Assembly (NCBI GenBank): GCA_020636095.1 | Contig: JACJYN010000010.1 | Coordinates: forward strand, 124,001 to 188,000 | DNA length: 64,000 bases | Direction of reading: 5' to 3' | DNA from: Lewinellaceae bacterium | GTDB taxonomy: Bacteria > Bacteroidota > Bacteroidia > Chitinophagales > Saprospiraceae | Part shown: positions 57,595 through 64,000 of the stretch, piece by piece | Numbering within the stretch: the stretch's first letter is position 1 | How the letters are laid out: every line of letters starts with the position of its first letter | Translations under genes and position numbers: made by a program | The notes under the pieces: model-generated | Databases searched by the model: none | Told to the model about the DNA's origin: nothing | Seen by the model: only the letters and a program-made list of their open reading frames with translations

Positions 57595-58323
57595 ATGCCC
57601 AAACTGAAACCCGAAGTCCTTTTTGAAGATGAGCAGTTGATACTAGCCAACAAACCGCCGGGGCTGCTGTCCATCCCCGACCGCTTTGCTCCGGAGAAAC
57701 CCAACCTGCTGGGGCTGCTCACCCAGGAGTACGGCAAGGTGTGGACCGTACACCGGATCGACCGGGAAACCAGCGGCCTGATCTGCTTCGCCCGCAACGA
57801 AGATGCGCACCGCCATCTCTCGCAGCAGTTTGAACAACGCACTGTGGAAAAAACCTACCTGGCGTTACTCGACGGCGCCGCCATCCCGGAAACGGGCACG
57901 ATCGACCGCCCTATCGCCGAAAGCCGTACTCAACCCGGCAAAATGGTGGTGGCTAAAAAGGGTAAAAGCGCGGTTACCCACTACAAGGTGGTCGAACGTT
58001 TCCGTTTATTCACCCTGGTGGAAGCCCGGATTGAGACCGGCCGCACTCATCAGATCCGGGTCCACTTCGAATCCATCGGCCACCCACTGGCCGTTGACAG
58101 CCTCTACGGGCGCCGCGAGGCGCTCAACCTCTCAGAGATCAAACAAAAGGGCTACCAACTCGGGCGCGAACAGGAAGAACGCCCCTTGCTGAGCCGCATG
58201 CCCCTGCACGCCTGGAAACTGGCGCTGGCCCACCCTCATACGGAAGCCCGCTTGGAATTGGAAGCGCCTCTTCCCAAAGACTTTGCGGCAGTGCTGAAAC
58301 AGCTTCGAAAGTGGAGCAAATAA
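57595..58323 (+). CDS. RluA-family pseudouridine synthase
   Basis: A 242-residue enzyme converting uridine to pseudouridine in rRNA or tRNA. The catalytic Asp is in 'WTVHRIDRETSGLICFARN' (HRxDxxTSG). 'EDEQLILANKPPGLLSIP' opens the fold, 'RTHQIRVHFESIGHPLAVDSLYG' is motif III, and 'PLHAWKLALAHP' is near the end. No S4 domain is present. It starts 15 bp after the RibF-GT2 gene. Confidence 0.92.
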   Translation: MPKLKPEVLFEDEQLILANKPPGLLSIPDRFAPEKPNLLGLLTQEYGKVWTVHRIDRETSGLICFARNEDAHRHLSQQFEQRTVEKTYLALLDGAAIPETGTIDRPIAESRTQPGKMVVAKKGKSAVTHYKVVERFRLFTLVEARIETGRTHQIRVHFESIGHPLAVDSLYGRREALNLSEIKQKGYQLGREQEERPLLSRMPLHAWKLALAHPHTEARLELEAPLPKDFAAVLKQLRKWSK

Positions 58324-58491
58324 AATTTGCCCTGAAAACTGGCACTATTGCTTCCCAAAGGGTATCTTTGAGGCTATTCAAACAAACCTGAGACCAAACA
58401 CTCCCAATTGGCCTTTACAACCTGGATTAAAGGGCTGAAGGACATCTACCTCGGATAAAATCTTATTATTCACGATTTGTTAGGGAAGGAC
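58324..58491. other. noncoding region before a secreted-protein gene
   Basis: Nothing recognisable apart from a good ribosome binding site (gggaagga) just before the ATG at 58492. Confidence 0.4.
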
Positions 58492-59073
58492 ATGTGGCAC
58501 TTTATTGGGACGGTTCTCGTTATTTTCTCTTTGGTTTCCACAAGCTTGGCGCAAACAGGAAGTTTTGAGTCCAGGCTGGCGGAACAGCTGGGCTTATGCA
58601 CCAATAATCGCACCGCCGGTAACGATTATGTGTACCCCTGCAGCCAGTGTACGCTGCAGTTCGTCTCGCTGAGCCCCGGCCAGCAGCCGGATCAGCTGTT
58701 CCTCATGGAGGCCCGTTCGCCTGACAATTGCGGCTCCGGCGGTTGTACCGGCACGGTTTATCGCAAACAAGGGAAATCTTATATAGCTCAAACCAACTTC
58801 TTCGGTTACTTCGACCGCGTCATCGCCCGCTCCGGCAACACCCCTCCCGATATCGTCTACATCCACAGTGAAACGATGAAGCACGATTTCACCGGCGACG
58901 GCGCCAAAGACCGGGCTTCCCTAAAAATAAAGTACCGCTGGAACACCCAGCGCCAGGCATTCGAAGTGGCAGATATCCTCGCCATTGAAACCGCCGGCAG
59001 GAAAATAGACCCCGGGGCGTTCCGGCAGCTGTTACTACAGGAGTACCGGCAGGGGTCGCCGTGGGTGTATTGA
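58492..59073 (+). CDS. hypothetical exported protein, 193 residues
   Basis: I do not recognise a family. The start is ATG 58492 with GGGAAGGA a few bases upstream. A signal peptide ('FIGTVLVIFSLVSTSLAQ') is followed by a small domain with several cysteines ('LGLCTNNRTAGNDYVYPCSQCTLQF', 'SPDNCGSGGCTGTVYRKQGKSY'). The stretch 'HDFTGDGAKDRASLKIKYRWN' resembles a calcium-binding loop of the VCBS/FG-GAP type. It stands alone between rluA and a MITE. Confidence 0.65.
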   Translation: MWHFIGTVLVIFSLVSTSLAQTGSFESRLAEQLGLCTNNRTAGNDYVYPCSQCTLQFVSLSPGQQPDQLFLMEARSPDNCGSGGCTGTVYRKQGKSYIAQTNFFGYFDRVIARSGNTPPDIVYIHSETMKHDFTGDGAKDRASLKIKYRWNTQRQAFEVADILAIETAGRKIDPGAFRQLLLQEYRQGSPWVY

Positions 59074-59247
59074 GGCCCATCCCCGCCCTCCCCGAGGGGG
59101 AGGGAGATGCTGAACAGGGCTGCTTTTTGCCGTCCGGCAGGGATACTTGTTTTATGGTGGCATGGCTTCATGGTTGAATAGTTAAATTGCTATATTGATT
59201 GGCGTTGCACAGCGGCTGAACCTTAAACATAGAACACAGAACCTGTC
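59074..59247. other. noncoding region before the 163-bp foldback element
   Basis: No gene was found. It includes 'cccgccctccccgaggggga' and other low-complexity text. Confidence 0.35.
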
Positions 59248-59410
59248 TAGTGCCTCGCGCACTAAATAGCGGGGGAATATCGCGGGCTCTTTCCCCACCA
59301 TACTGCGTTGCTCCTCAGTCACGTAGCCCCGCTATGTTTCTTCCTCGCGCCTTGTCTGGCGGGAAAATAACCTCGCGCTATTCTCCCCTTATTTAATGCC
59401 CGAGGCACTA
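59248..59410. mobile_element. 163-bp MITE-like element
   Basis: Terminal inverted repeats of about 37 bp, imperfect, begin with an 11-bp perfect pair CTAGTGCCTCG / CGAGGCACTAG (59247-59257 and 59401-59411). The CTAG at each end may be a target duplication of an IS5-like transposase. The interior is noncoding and also partly self-complementary. No second copy was seen in the window. Confidence 0.8.
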
Positions 59411-59510
59411 GCCAGTCGGGCAAGCCCGTCTCACGAGCCGGGTAAACTTTGAACAGTCCCGGAAAAAACGAGCGTTTCTTTTCACTATCTTGCCCAAAAC
59501 TTTACCAGCC

Positions 59511-60284
59511 ATGTCTGCCAGAACCCGGCATCCCCTGCTACTCCGCCCCGCTATCTTTGGCGCCTTTCCCGGCCTCATCGCCGCGGAGAGCACGCGCCAC
59601 GGCGGCGTCAGCCCTGACCCCTACGCCTCCCTCAACCTGGGGTTCAATACAAAGGACGGCGATGATAATGTGGCCGAAAACCGCCGCCGCTTCCTGGCTG
59701 CCCTGAACATCTTGCCGGCCCAACTGGCCACCTCCCATCAAGTGCACGGCAAGGCCGTGCGGATAGCCCGGCAGCCGGGCCATTGGGAAGGCTACGATGC
59801 CCTCATTACCGATCAAAAAGGTGTATTTGTGGCGGTGGGCACGGCCGACTGTACGCCTATCCTGATCTACGATCCGGTACGAGAAGCCGTAGGCGCCATC
59901 CATGCCGGCTGGCGGGGAACTGCGCAGCAGGTAGCCAGAACTGCACTGCTGGCCATGCACAGGGAATTCGGGACTCGCCCGCAGGATTGCTACGCCTACA
60001 TCGGAACCTGCATCGATCAGAGCCACTACGAAGTGGATGAAACTGTGGCCCGGCATTTCGACGCCGAACACAAGCGGGAAGATGCGGTGCGGGGCAAGTG
60101 GTTCGTCAGCCTGAAAGAGGCGAATAAGGGGCAGTTGCTGGAGATGGGCGTCCCGGAAGGGCAAATTGAGGTATCGCTTTACTCTACCTGGACGCACAAT
60201 GAAGATTATTTTTCGCATCGCAAGGAGAACGGCGCCACCGGTAGGATGCTGGCGGTGATCGGCCTCATGGCGCGATCATCCTGA
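59511..60284 (+). CDS. pgeF: peptidoglycan editing factor PgeF (laccase domain)
   Basis: A 257-residue protein of the YfiH/laccase-domain family, starting at ATG 59511. Metal ligands are visible in 'TSHQVHGKAV', 'VGTADCTPILIYDPV' and 'GAIHAGWRGTAQQV', with 'YSTWTHNEDYFSHRKENGATGRMLAVI' at the end. PgeF removes wrongly incorporated L-Ser from peptidoglycan precursors, and related proteins have purine nucleoside phosphorylase activity. It is 55 bp upstream of the EVE gene. Confidence 0.93.
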   Translation: MSARTRHPLLLRPAIFGAFPGLIAAESTRHGGVSPDPYASLNLGFNTKDGDDNVAENRRRFLAALNILPAQLATSHQVHGKAVRIARQPGHWEGYDALITDQKGVFVAVGTADCTPILIYDPVREAVGAIHAGWRGTAQQVARTALLAMHREFGTRPQDCYAYIGTCIDQSHYEVDETVARHFDAEHKREDAVRGKWFVSLKEANKGQLLEMGVPEGQIEVSLYSTWTHNEDYFSHRKENGATGRMLAVIGLMARSS

Positions 60285-60339
60285 TCGTGGGCCGTTTATA
60301 TCTACGCACCAGATGAATCTGGCGCGTCCAAAAAAAAAA

Positions 60340-60756
60340 ATGAACTACTGGCTCATCAAATCCGAACCCGAAGCTTACAGTTACCAGGACCTGGTGGACG
60401 AGGGCGCCGCCGGCATGTGGGACGGCGTGCGCAACTATGCCGCCCGCAACCACCTGCGCGGCATGAAAAAGGGCGACCTCGTATTGTTCTATCACAGCCG
60501 CCGAGGACTGGAAGTGGTGGGCATTTGCAAAGTCGTCAAGGAAGCCTACCCCGACCCTACCGCAGAGAAGGGCGACTGGTCTGCCGTGGACTTCAAGGCG
60601 GTGAAGCCGCTGAAAAAGCCGGTTCCACTTTCAGCGATCAAGGAAGAGCCCAGCCTGCAGGAGATGCCGCTGGTGCGCATTGGCCGGCTGTCGGTTATGC
60701 CGCTGACGGAGGCGGAGTTCCGGAAGGTGCTGGAGATGGGGGAGACGAAGGGGTGA
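60340..60756 (+). CDS. EVE domain protein
   Basis: A 138-residue EVE domain (PUA-like) protein starting at ATG 60340, within an 11-A run. 'NYWLIKSEPEAYSYQDLVDEGAAGMWDGVRNYAARNHLRGMKKGDLVLFYHS' is the aromatic-cage core that binds modified DNA or RNA bases. 'PTAEKGDWSAVDFKAVKPLKKPV' and 'PLVRIGRLSVMPLTEAEFRKVLEMG' complete the fold. The earlier ATG at 60313 would add 9 residues across the A run. EVE proteins are thought to read modified bases, sometimes in defence systems; here it stands near housekeeping genes. Confidence 0.9.
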   Translation: MNYWLIKSEPEAYSYQDLVDEGAAGMWDGVRNYAARNHLRGMKKGDLVLFYHSRRGLEVVGICKVVKEAYPDPTAEKGDWSAVDFKAVKPLKKPVPLSAIKEEPSLQEMPLVRIGRLSVMPLTEAEFRKVLEMGETKG

Positions 60757-60769
60757 AACTGAAGAACGG

Positions 60770-60820
60770 GGAGGTCGTTCTTTTTTGAAATCGGCCAGAA
60801 CGGCCAAGACAACGACCTCC
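60770..60820. terminator. inverted repeat between convergent EVE and ilvA genes
   Basis: GGAGGTCGTT (60770-60779) and AACGACCTCC (60811-60820) are perfectly complementary, with CTTTTTTG directly after the left arm. It may end one or both convergent transcripts. Confidence 0.45.
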
Positions 60821-60901
60821 GGGACCTGGCTGCTCAGCAGTTGCCCGTAGTCTAATCGCCCAACCTCGATCAGTTCAAAACCGGTAAACACCTTTTCCTC
60901 C

Positions 60902-62173
60902 TTAAACCAACAAATCAAACAACATCCGCTGGTCATTCAGCGTCTGATAATTAATTCGGTGCTCATCCATCCGCTGCAACAACGCTTCATAATGCTCCCG
61001 CTCCTGCACCTGTATGCCTACCAGAGCTGGCCCAGCTTCCCGGTTGTGTTTTTTAGTATACTCGAAATGGGTGATATCATCCGTCGGGCCGAGTATGTTG
61101 TTGAGGAACTCGCGCAAGGCGCCCGCCCGCTGGGGAAATCGGATGATAAAATAGTGCTTCAGCCCCTCATACATCAGGGAGCGCTCTTTGATCTCTTCGG
61201 TTCGGGTGATGTCGTTGTTGCTGCCGCTGACCACGCAGGCGATGTTCTTACCTTTGATCTGTTCTTTGTAGAAATCCAGGGCCGCCACCGTGAGGGCGCC
61301 AGCCGGCTCCACCACGATGCCCTCTTCATTGTACAATTGCAGGATGGTGCTGCATACCTTGCCTTCGGGCACCAGGATCATGTCGTCCACTACTTCCCGG
61401 GCGATGCGGAAGGTCAGGTCCCCTACCCTGCGCACAGCGGCGCCATCGACAAAGCTGTCGATCTGGTGGAGCGTTACCGGCTCGCCGGCCTTCAGCGATT
61501 CGAACATGGCGGGGGCGCCTTCCGGCTCCACGCCGATGATGCGGGTGTTGGGGCTGAGCTGCTTAAAATAGCTGCCCAGGCCCGATATCAGCCCGCCGCC
61601 GCCTATCGCTACGAATACGTAATCCAGCGAGCGGTCGCAGTCTTCCAGTATTTCCAGGCCCACGGTCCCCTGCCCTTCGATGATGCGTTCATCGTCGAAA
61701 GGATGGACGAATACTTTTTTATTTTCAACAGCATCTTTTTTAGCCTCGTGGTAGGCATCGTCGAAGGTATCGCCGAACAGGACCACATCCACCCATTCCT
61801 TGCCGAAGAGCTTGACCTTTTTCACCTTCTGCCGGGGCGTCACGCTGGGCATATACACCTTGCCATGCACCTTCATTTTTTGGCAGGCGAAAGCCACCCC
61901 CTGGGCGTGGTTGCCGGCGCTGGCGCACACCACCCCATTGGCCAACTCTTCTTCGGGCATGGTGGCCATCTTGTTGTAGGCGCCCCTTATCTTGTAGGAG
62001 CGCACCACCTGCATGTCTTCCCGTTTGAGGTATAAGCGGCAGCCGTAGTGTTCGGAAAGGTGGTAATTGTACATCAGAGGCGTCTGCTCCGCTATGCCCT
62101 TGAGGCGGACCTTGGCTTTGTAGATATTCTCGACGGTGACGACCGGGCTCTTCCTGGAGGTTTGAGTATTCAT
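60902..62173 (-). CDS. ilvA: threonine deaminase (biosynthetic)
   Basis: A 423-residue PLP enzyme making 2-oxobutyrate, the first step of isoleucine synthesis. The start is the ATG at 62171-62173. The PLP lysine is in 'VRSYKIRGAYNKM', 'ASAGNHAQGVAFACQ' binds the substrate, and 'AIGGGGLISGLGSYFK' holds the phosphate. The C-terminal ~85 residues ('HYFIIRFPQRAGALREFLNNILGPTDDITHFEYTKKHNREAGPALVGIQV') are a single ACT-like regulatory domain, as in short IlvA forms. It follows ilvC on the same strand, with a 33-bp palindrome in the 56-bp gap. Confidence 0.95.
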   Translation of the reverse strand: MNTQTSRKSPVVTVENIYKAKVRLKGIAEQTPLMYNYHLSEHYGCRLYLKREDMQVVRSYKIRGAYNKMATMPEEELANGVVCASAGNHAQGVAFACQKMKVHGKVYMPSVTPRQKVKKVKLFGKEWVDVVLFGDTFDDAYHEAKKDAVENKKVFVHPFDDERIIEGQGTVGLEILEDCDRSLDYVFVAIGGGGLISGLGSYFKQLSPNTRIIGVEPEGAPAMFESLKAGEPVTLHQIDSFVDGAAVRRVGDLTFRIAREVVDDMILVPEGKVCSTILQLYNEEGIVVEPAGALTVAALDFYKEQIKGKNIACVVSGSNNDITRTEEIKERSLMYEGLKHYFIIRFPQRAGALREFLNNILGPTDDITHFEYTKKHNREAGPALVGIQVQEREHYEALLQRMDEHRINYQTLNDQRMLFDLLV

Positions 62174-62185
62174 GGGATATAATTT

Positions 62186-62218
62186 AGATTTTCCAGATCT
62201 CGGAGATCCGGAAAATCT
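62186..62218. promoter_or_regulatory. 33-bp near-perfect palindrome between ilvC and ilvA
   Basis: The arms AGATTTTCC and GGAAAATCT flank GATCTC/GAGATC, giving a 33-nt palindrome with a single-base centre and one mismatched pair. It ends 13 bp before the ilvA start codon (minus strand), so it may be an operator or an mRNA stem affecting ilvA translation. Confidence 0.5.
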
Positions 62219-62229
62219 TATTTCAAAAT

Positions 62230-63356
62230 CTACTTTTCCACGGATTCCGGCTGGTTCTCCGGGCGCAGGCTGCGCACGGTCCGGCCGGCCTGCCACATTT
62301 CGCTATCACGCATTTCCTTTAACTCCACCTGCAACTTTTCACGGTAGTCAGGCTGGCTGTTGGAATCAATGGAGCGCTGGGCCTCTTCGCCGGCGGCCAC
62401 GCTGTCGTACAGTTCTTCAAAGACCGGCGCGACGGCATCGCGGAACTTCTTCCACCAGTCGAGCGCGCCACGCTGGGCAGTAGTGGAGCAGTTGGCGTAC
62501 ATCCAGTCCATTCCGTTTTCGGCCACCAGGGGCATAAGACTCTGGGTCAATTCCTCCACGGTTTCGTTGAATGCTTCAGAGGGGCTATGGCCGCGGCGGC
62601 GCAGCAGGTCGTACTGAGCCGCGAAGATGCCCTGAATGGCGCCCATGAGGCGAGCGGGGCACCCTCATGGTCGTACTGAGCCGCGAAGATGCCCTGAATG
62701 GCGCCCATGAGGGTGCCCCGCTCGCCGGTCAGGTCGCTGTAGACTTCCTTCTTGAAGGTGGTCTCAAAGAGGTAGCCGGAGCCAACGCCGATGCCGAGGG
62801 CGACGACGCGCTCGTGCGCCCGCCCGGTAGCGTCCTGGAAAATGGCGTAGCTGGAGTTCAACCCTTTGCCTGCGAGGAACATGCGGCGCAGGCTGGTCCC
62901 GGACCCTTTAGGAGCGATGAGGATCACATCGATATCTTTGGGCGGCACGATGCCGGTGCGTTCTTTATAGGTGATGCCAAAGCCGTGAGAGAAGTAAAGG
63001 GCTTTGCCTGCCGTGAGGTGCGGTTTGATGGTGGGCCACAGGGCAATCTGCGCAGCATCGGACAGCAGGTACTGAATGATGGTTCCCCGCCTGGCCGCCT
63101 CTTCTATCGGAAAAAGGGTTTCTCCCGGTACCCAGCCATCGGCCACGGCCTTATCCCAGGTCTTGGAATCCCGGCGCTGGCCGACGATAACGTTGAAGCC
63201 GTTGTCCCGCAGGTTCAATGCCTGCCCGGGCCCCTGAACGCCGTATCCGATGACGGCGATCGTTTCGCCTTTCATTGCCTGCTGTGCTTTGTCCAAAGGG
63301 AACTCTTCTCTGGTTACTACGTTCTCTTCTAGTCCTCCAAAAATTAGTTTTGCCAT
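62230..63356 (-). pseudogene. ilvC: ketol-acid reductoisomerase, frameshifted by a 62-bp insertion
   Basis: The gene spans 1,127 bp. Removing the 62-bp insertion (62651-62712) leaves 1,065 bp, exactly 355 codons, a normal class I IlvC. The N-terminal 'IAVIGYGVQGPGQALNLRDNGFNVIVGQRRDS' binds NAD(P)H, and the helical domain continues 'ERGTLMGAIQGIFAAQYD', then 'LLRRRGHSPSEAFNETVEELTQSLMPLV'. The insertion is a second copy of 43 bp (62608-62650 equals 62670-62712) plus a 19-bp segment (62651-62669) that is the reverse complement of 62706-62724. That is the signature of a template switch. As it stands the frame ends out of register near 62547. IlvC acts in isoleucine and valine synthesis, so loss would cause auxotrophy; an assembly error is possible. 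Confidence 0.88.
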
Positions 63357-63917
63357 GATGATTCGTTTTTCAATATGTTTTACAGGAATTCCGGCGCCCG
63401 TGTCGGGGCCAGTCGTTGTTTAATTGTTTGTGTTCCACTCTAAGAGCGTGTTGGGGATTTACCCTTTGGCCTGCAAATGTGCATCTTTTGAACCTCATTT
63501 CGCCATTTTTTCGCCACGTAGCGATGCTATGCGGCTCAAAAATGGCTTCCTGAGAACCAAAATCTGCTCATTTTCGACATCAAAAGTAAATGCCCAACAC
63601 GCTCTAAATAAATAGCTCCTACTGCCGAATCAGCGAAATAAACAACTTATCCGGCAAGAAGGAAAGGCCGCTCTTCCGGTTTTTCTTCTTTTTACAGCTT
63701 GAAAAAGGGAAAAGAGGAATACTTTATGCGTGGTTTGGTTAGGTATGAGTGCTCTCAAAGGAAACCAACAGGGTAAGCGGCGGAACTTTCCTCCCTTACA
63801 CCTGCCGCATCTTTAAAGATACGAGCCTGGTCTTTTCCGATGGTTTTTTTTCAGTGCTTTCTCCGAAATCCAAAGGCTCCCAAGCTGGCTCCATAGGTTT
63901 CGGCGCTATTTTAAACA
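63357..63917. other. noncoding region holding MITE copy B
   Basis: No gene was found. The MITE at 63444-63604 occupies the middle. The rest (63605-63917) is AT-rich and shows nothing recognisable. It separates ilvC from the partial gene at the window edge, both on the minus strand. Confidence 0.45.
63444..63604 (-). mobile_element. 161-bp MITE, copy B (inverted)
   Basis: This is the reverse complement of copy A at 37561-37721, with the same 161-bp length, the same terminal repeats (GAGCGTGTTGGGGATTTAC and complement, here one mismatch at the right end) and TAA on each side. It is noncoding. Confidence 0.9.
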
Positions 63918-64000
63918 CTAATCGATCATTGGCGTATCGATCTTGGCCAGGGCAGCCTCGATCTCTGCGCTGGTGATCTCGTGCTTCACGAGGTGGCCGG
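63918..64000 (-). CDS. partial coding sequence, C-terminal end only
   Basis: From the window edge the minus strand reads '...GHLVKHEITSAEIEAALAK', 'IDTPMID', then TAG at 63918-63920. I do not recognise the protein from 27 residues. It lies upstream of ilvC on the same strand, where other ilv genes might be expected, but the text does not clearly match ilvB, ilvN or ilvD. Confidence 0.4.
   Translation of the reverse strand, partial: GHLVKHEITSAEIEAALAKIDTPMID

Overview
The window looks like a chromosome segment of a Bacteroidota bacterium, most likely of the class Saprospiria (Saprospiraceae/Lewinella-like). This is inferred from type IX secretion (T9SS) C-terminal sorting domains, cohesin and dockerin modules on non-cellulosomal proteins, an M43 protease with a sorting tail, a DUF6438 lipoprotein, a DUF2807 lipoprotein, and promoters of the TTTG-N(20-21)-TAnnTTTG type. 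No rRNA or tRNA gene was recognised.

Region 1 (1-8.4 kb) is an accessory defence and adaptation island. It holds a partial YhcG-like PDDEXK nuclease, an intact cas1, a retron-like reverse transcriptase broken by one in-frame TAA, an xisH/xisI pair, a SPOR protein, a cas2 split by two back-to-back foldback elements, an AT-rich leader-like stretch, and a CRISPR array of 17 repeats and 16 spacers. The 5' halves of the repeats drift along the array. No effector genes lie in the window, so the array appears to have outlived its acquisition module.

Region 2 (8.6-19.8 kb) is housekeeping: TraB/GumN, an Lrp regulator, amino-acid dehydrogenase with a CcmD-like protein, ilvE, rdgB, a TPR protein with secG, groES-groEL and HMG-CoA lyase. 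Region 3 (19.9-27.7 kb) is one 1,897-residue secreted protein with dockerin, cohesin and T9SS modules, followed by a helical-repeat protein. Region 4 (27.8-37.5 kb) is leuACDB, recQ, two glycosyltransferases and a histidine kinase.

Region 5 (37.9-53.6 kb) is mainly cell envelope: an amylase-like protein lacking its catalytic motifs, rimM, mnmA, RlpA, a cohesin lipoprotein, an OmpA lipoprotein, an M43 protease, several lipoproteins, a FAD oxidoreductase, a DUF2953-like/GerW pair and glgX. Region 6 (54-64 kb) holds NifU and Mrp, an in-frame RibF-glycosyltransferase fusion across an A9 tract, RluA, PgeF, an EVE protein, ilvA, and an ilvC frameshifted by a 62-bp template-switch-like duplication.

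The leu operon, ilvE, ilvA and ilvC together make most of the branched-chain amino acid pathway, so the broken ilvC is either a very recent lesion or an assembly error. The window also carries many small foldback/MITE-like elements, including two oppositely oriented copies of one 161-bp element and several families of dispersed short repeats.
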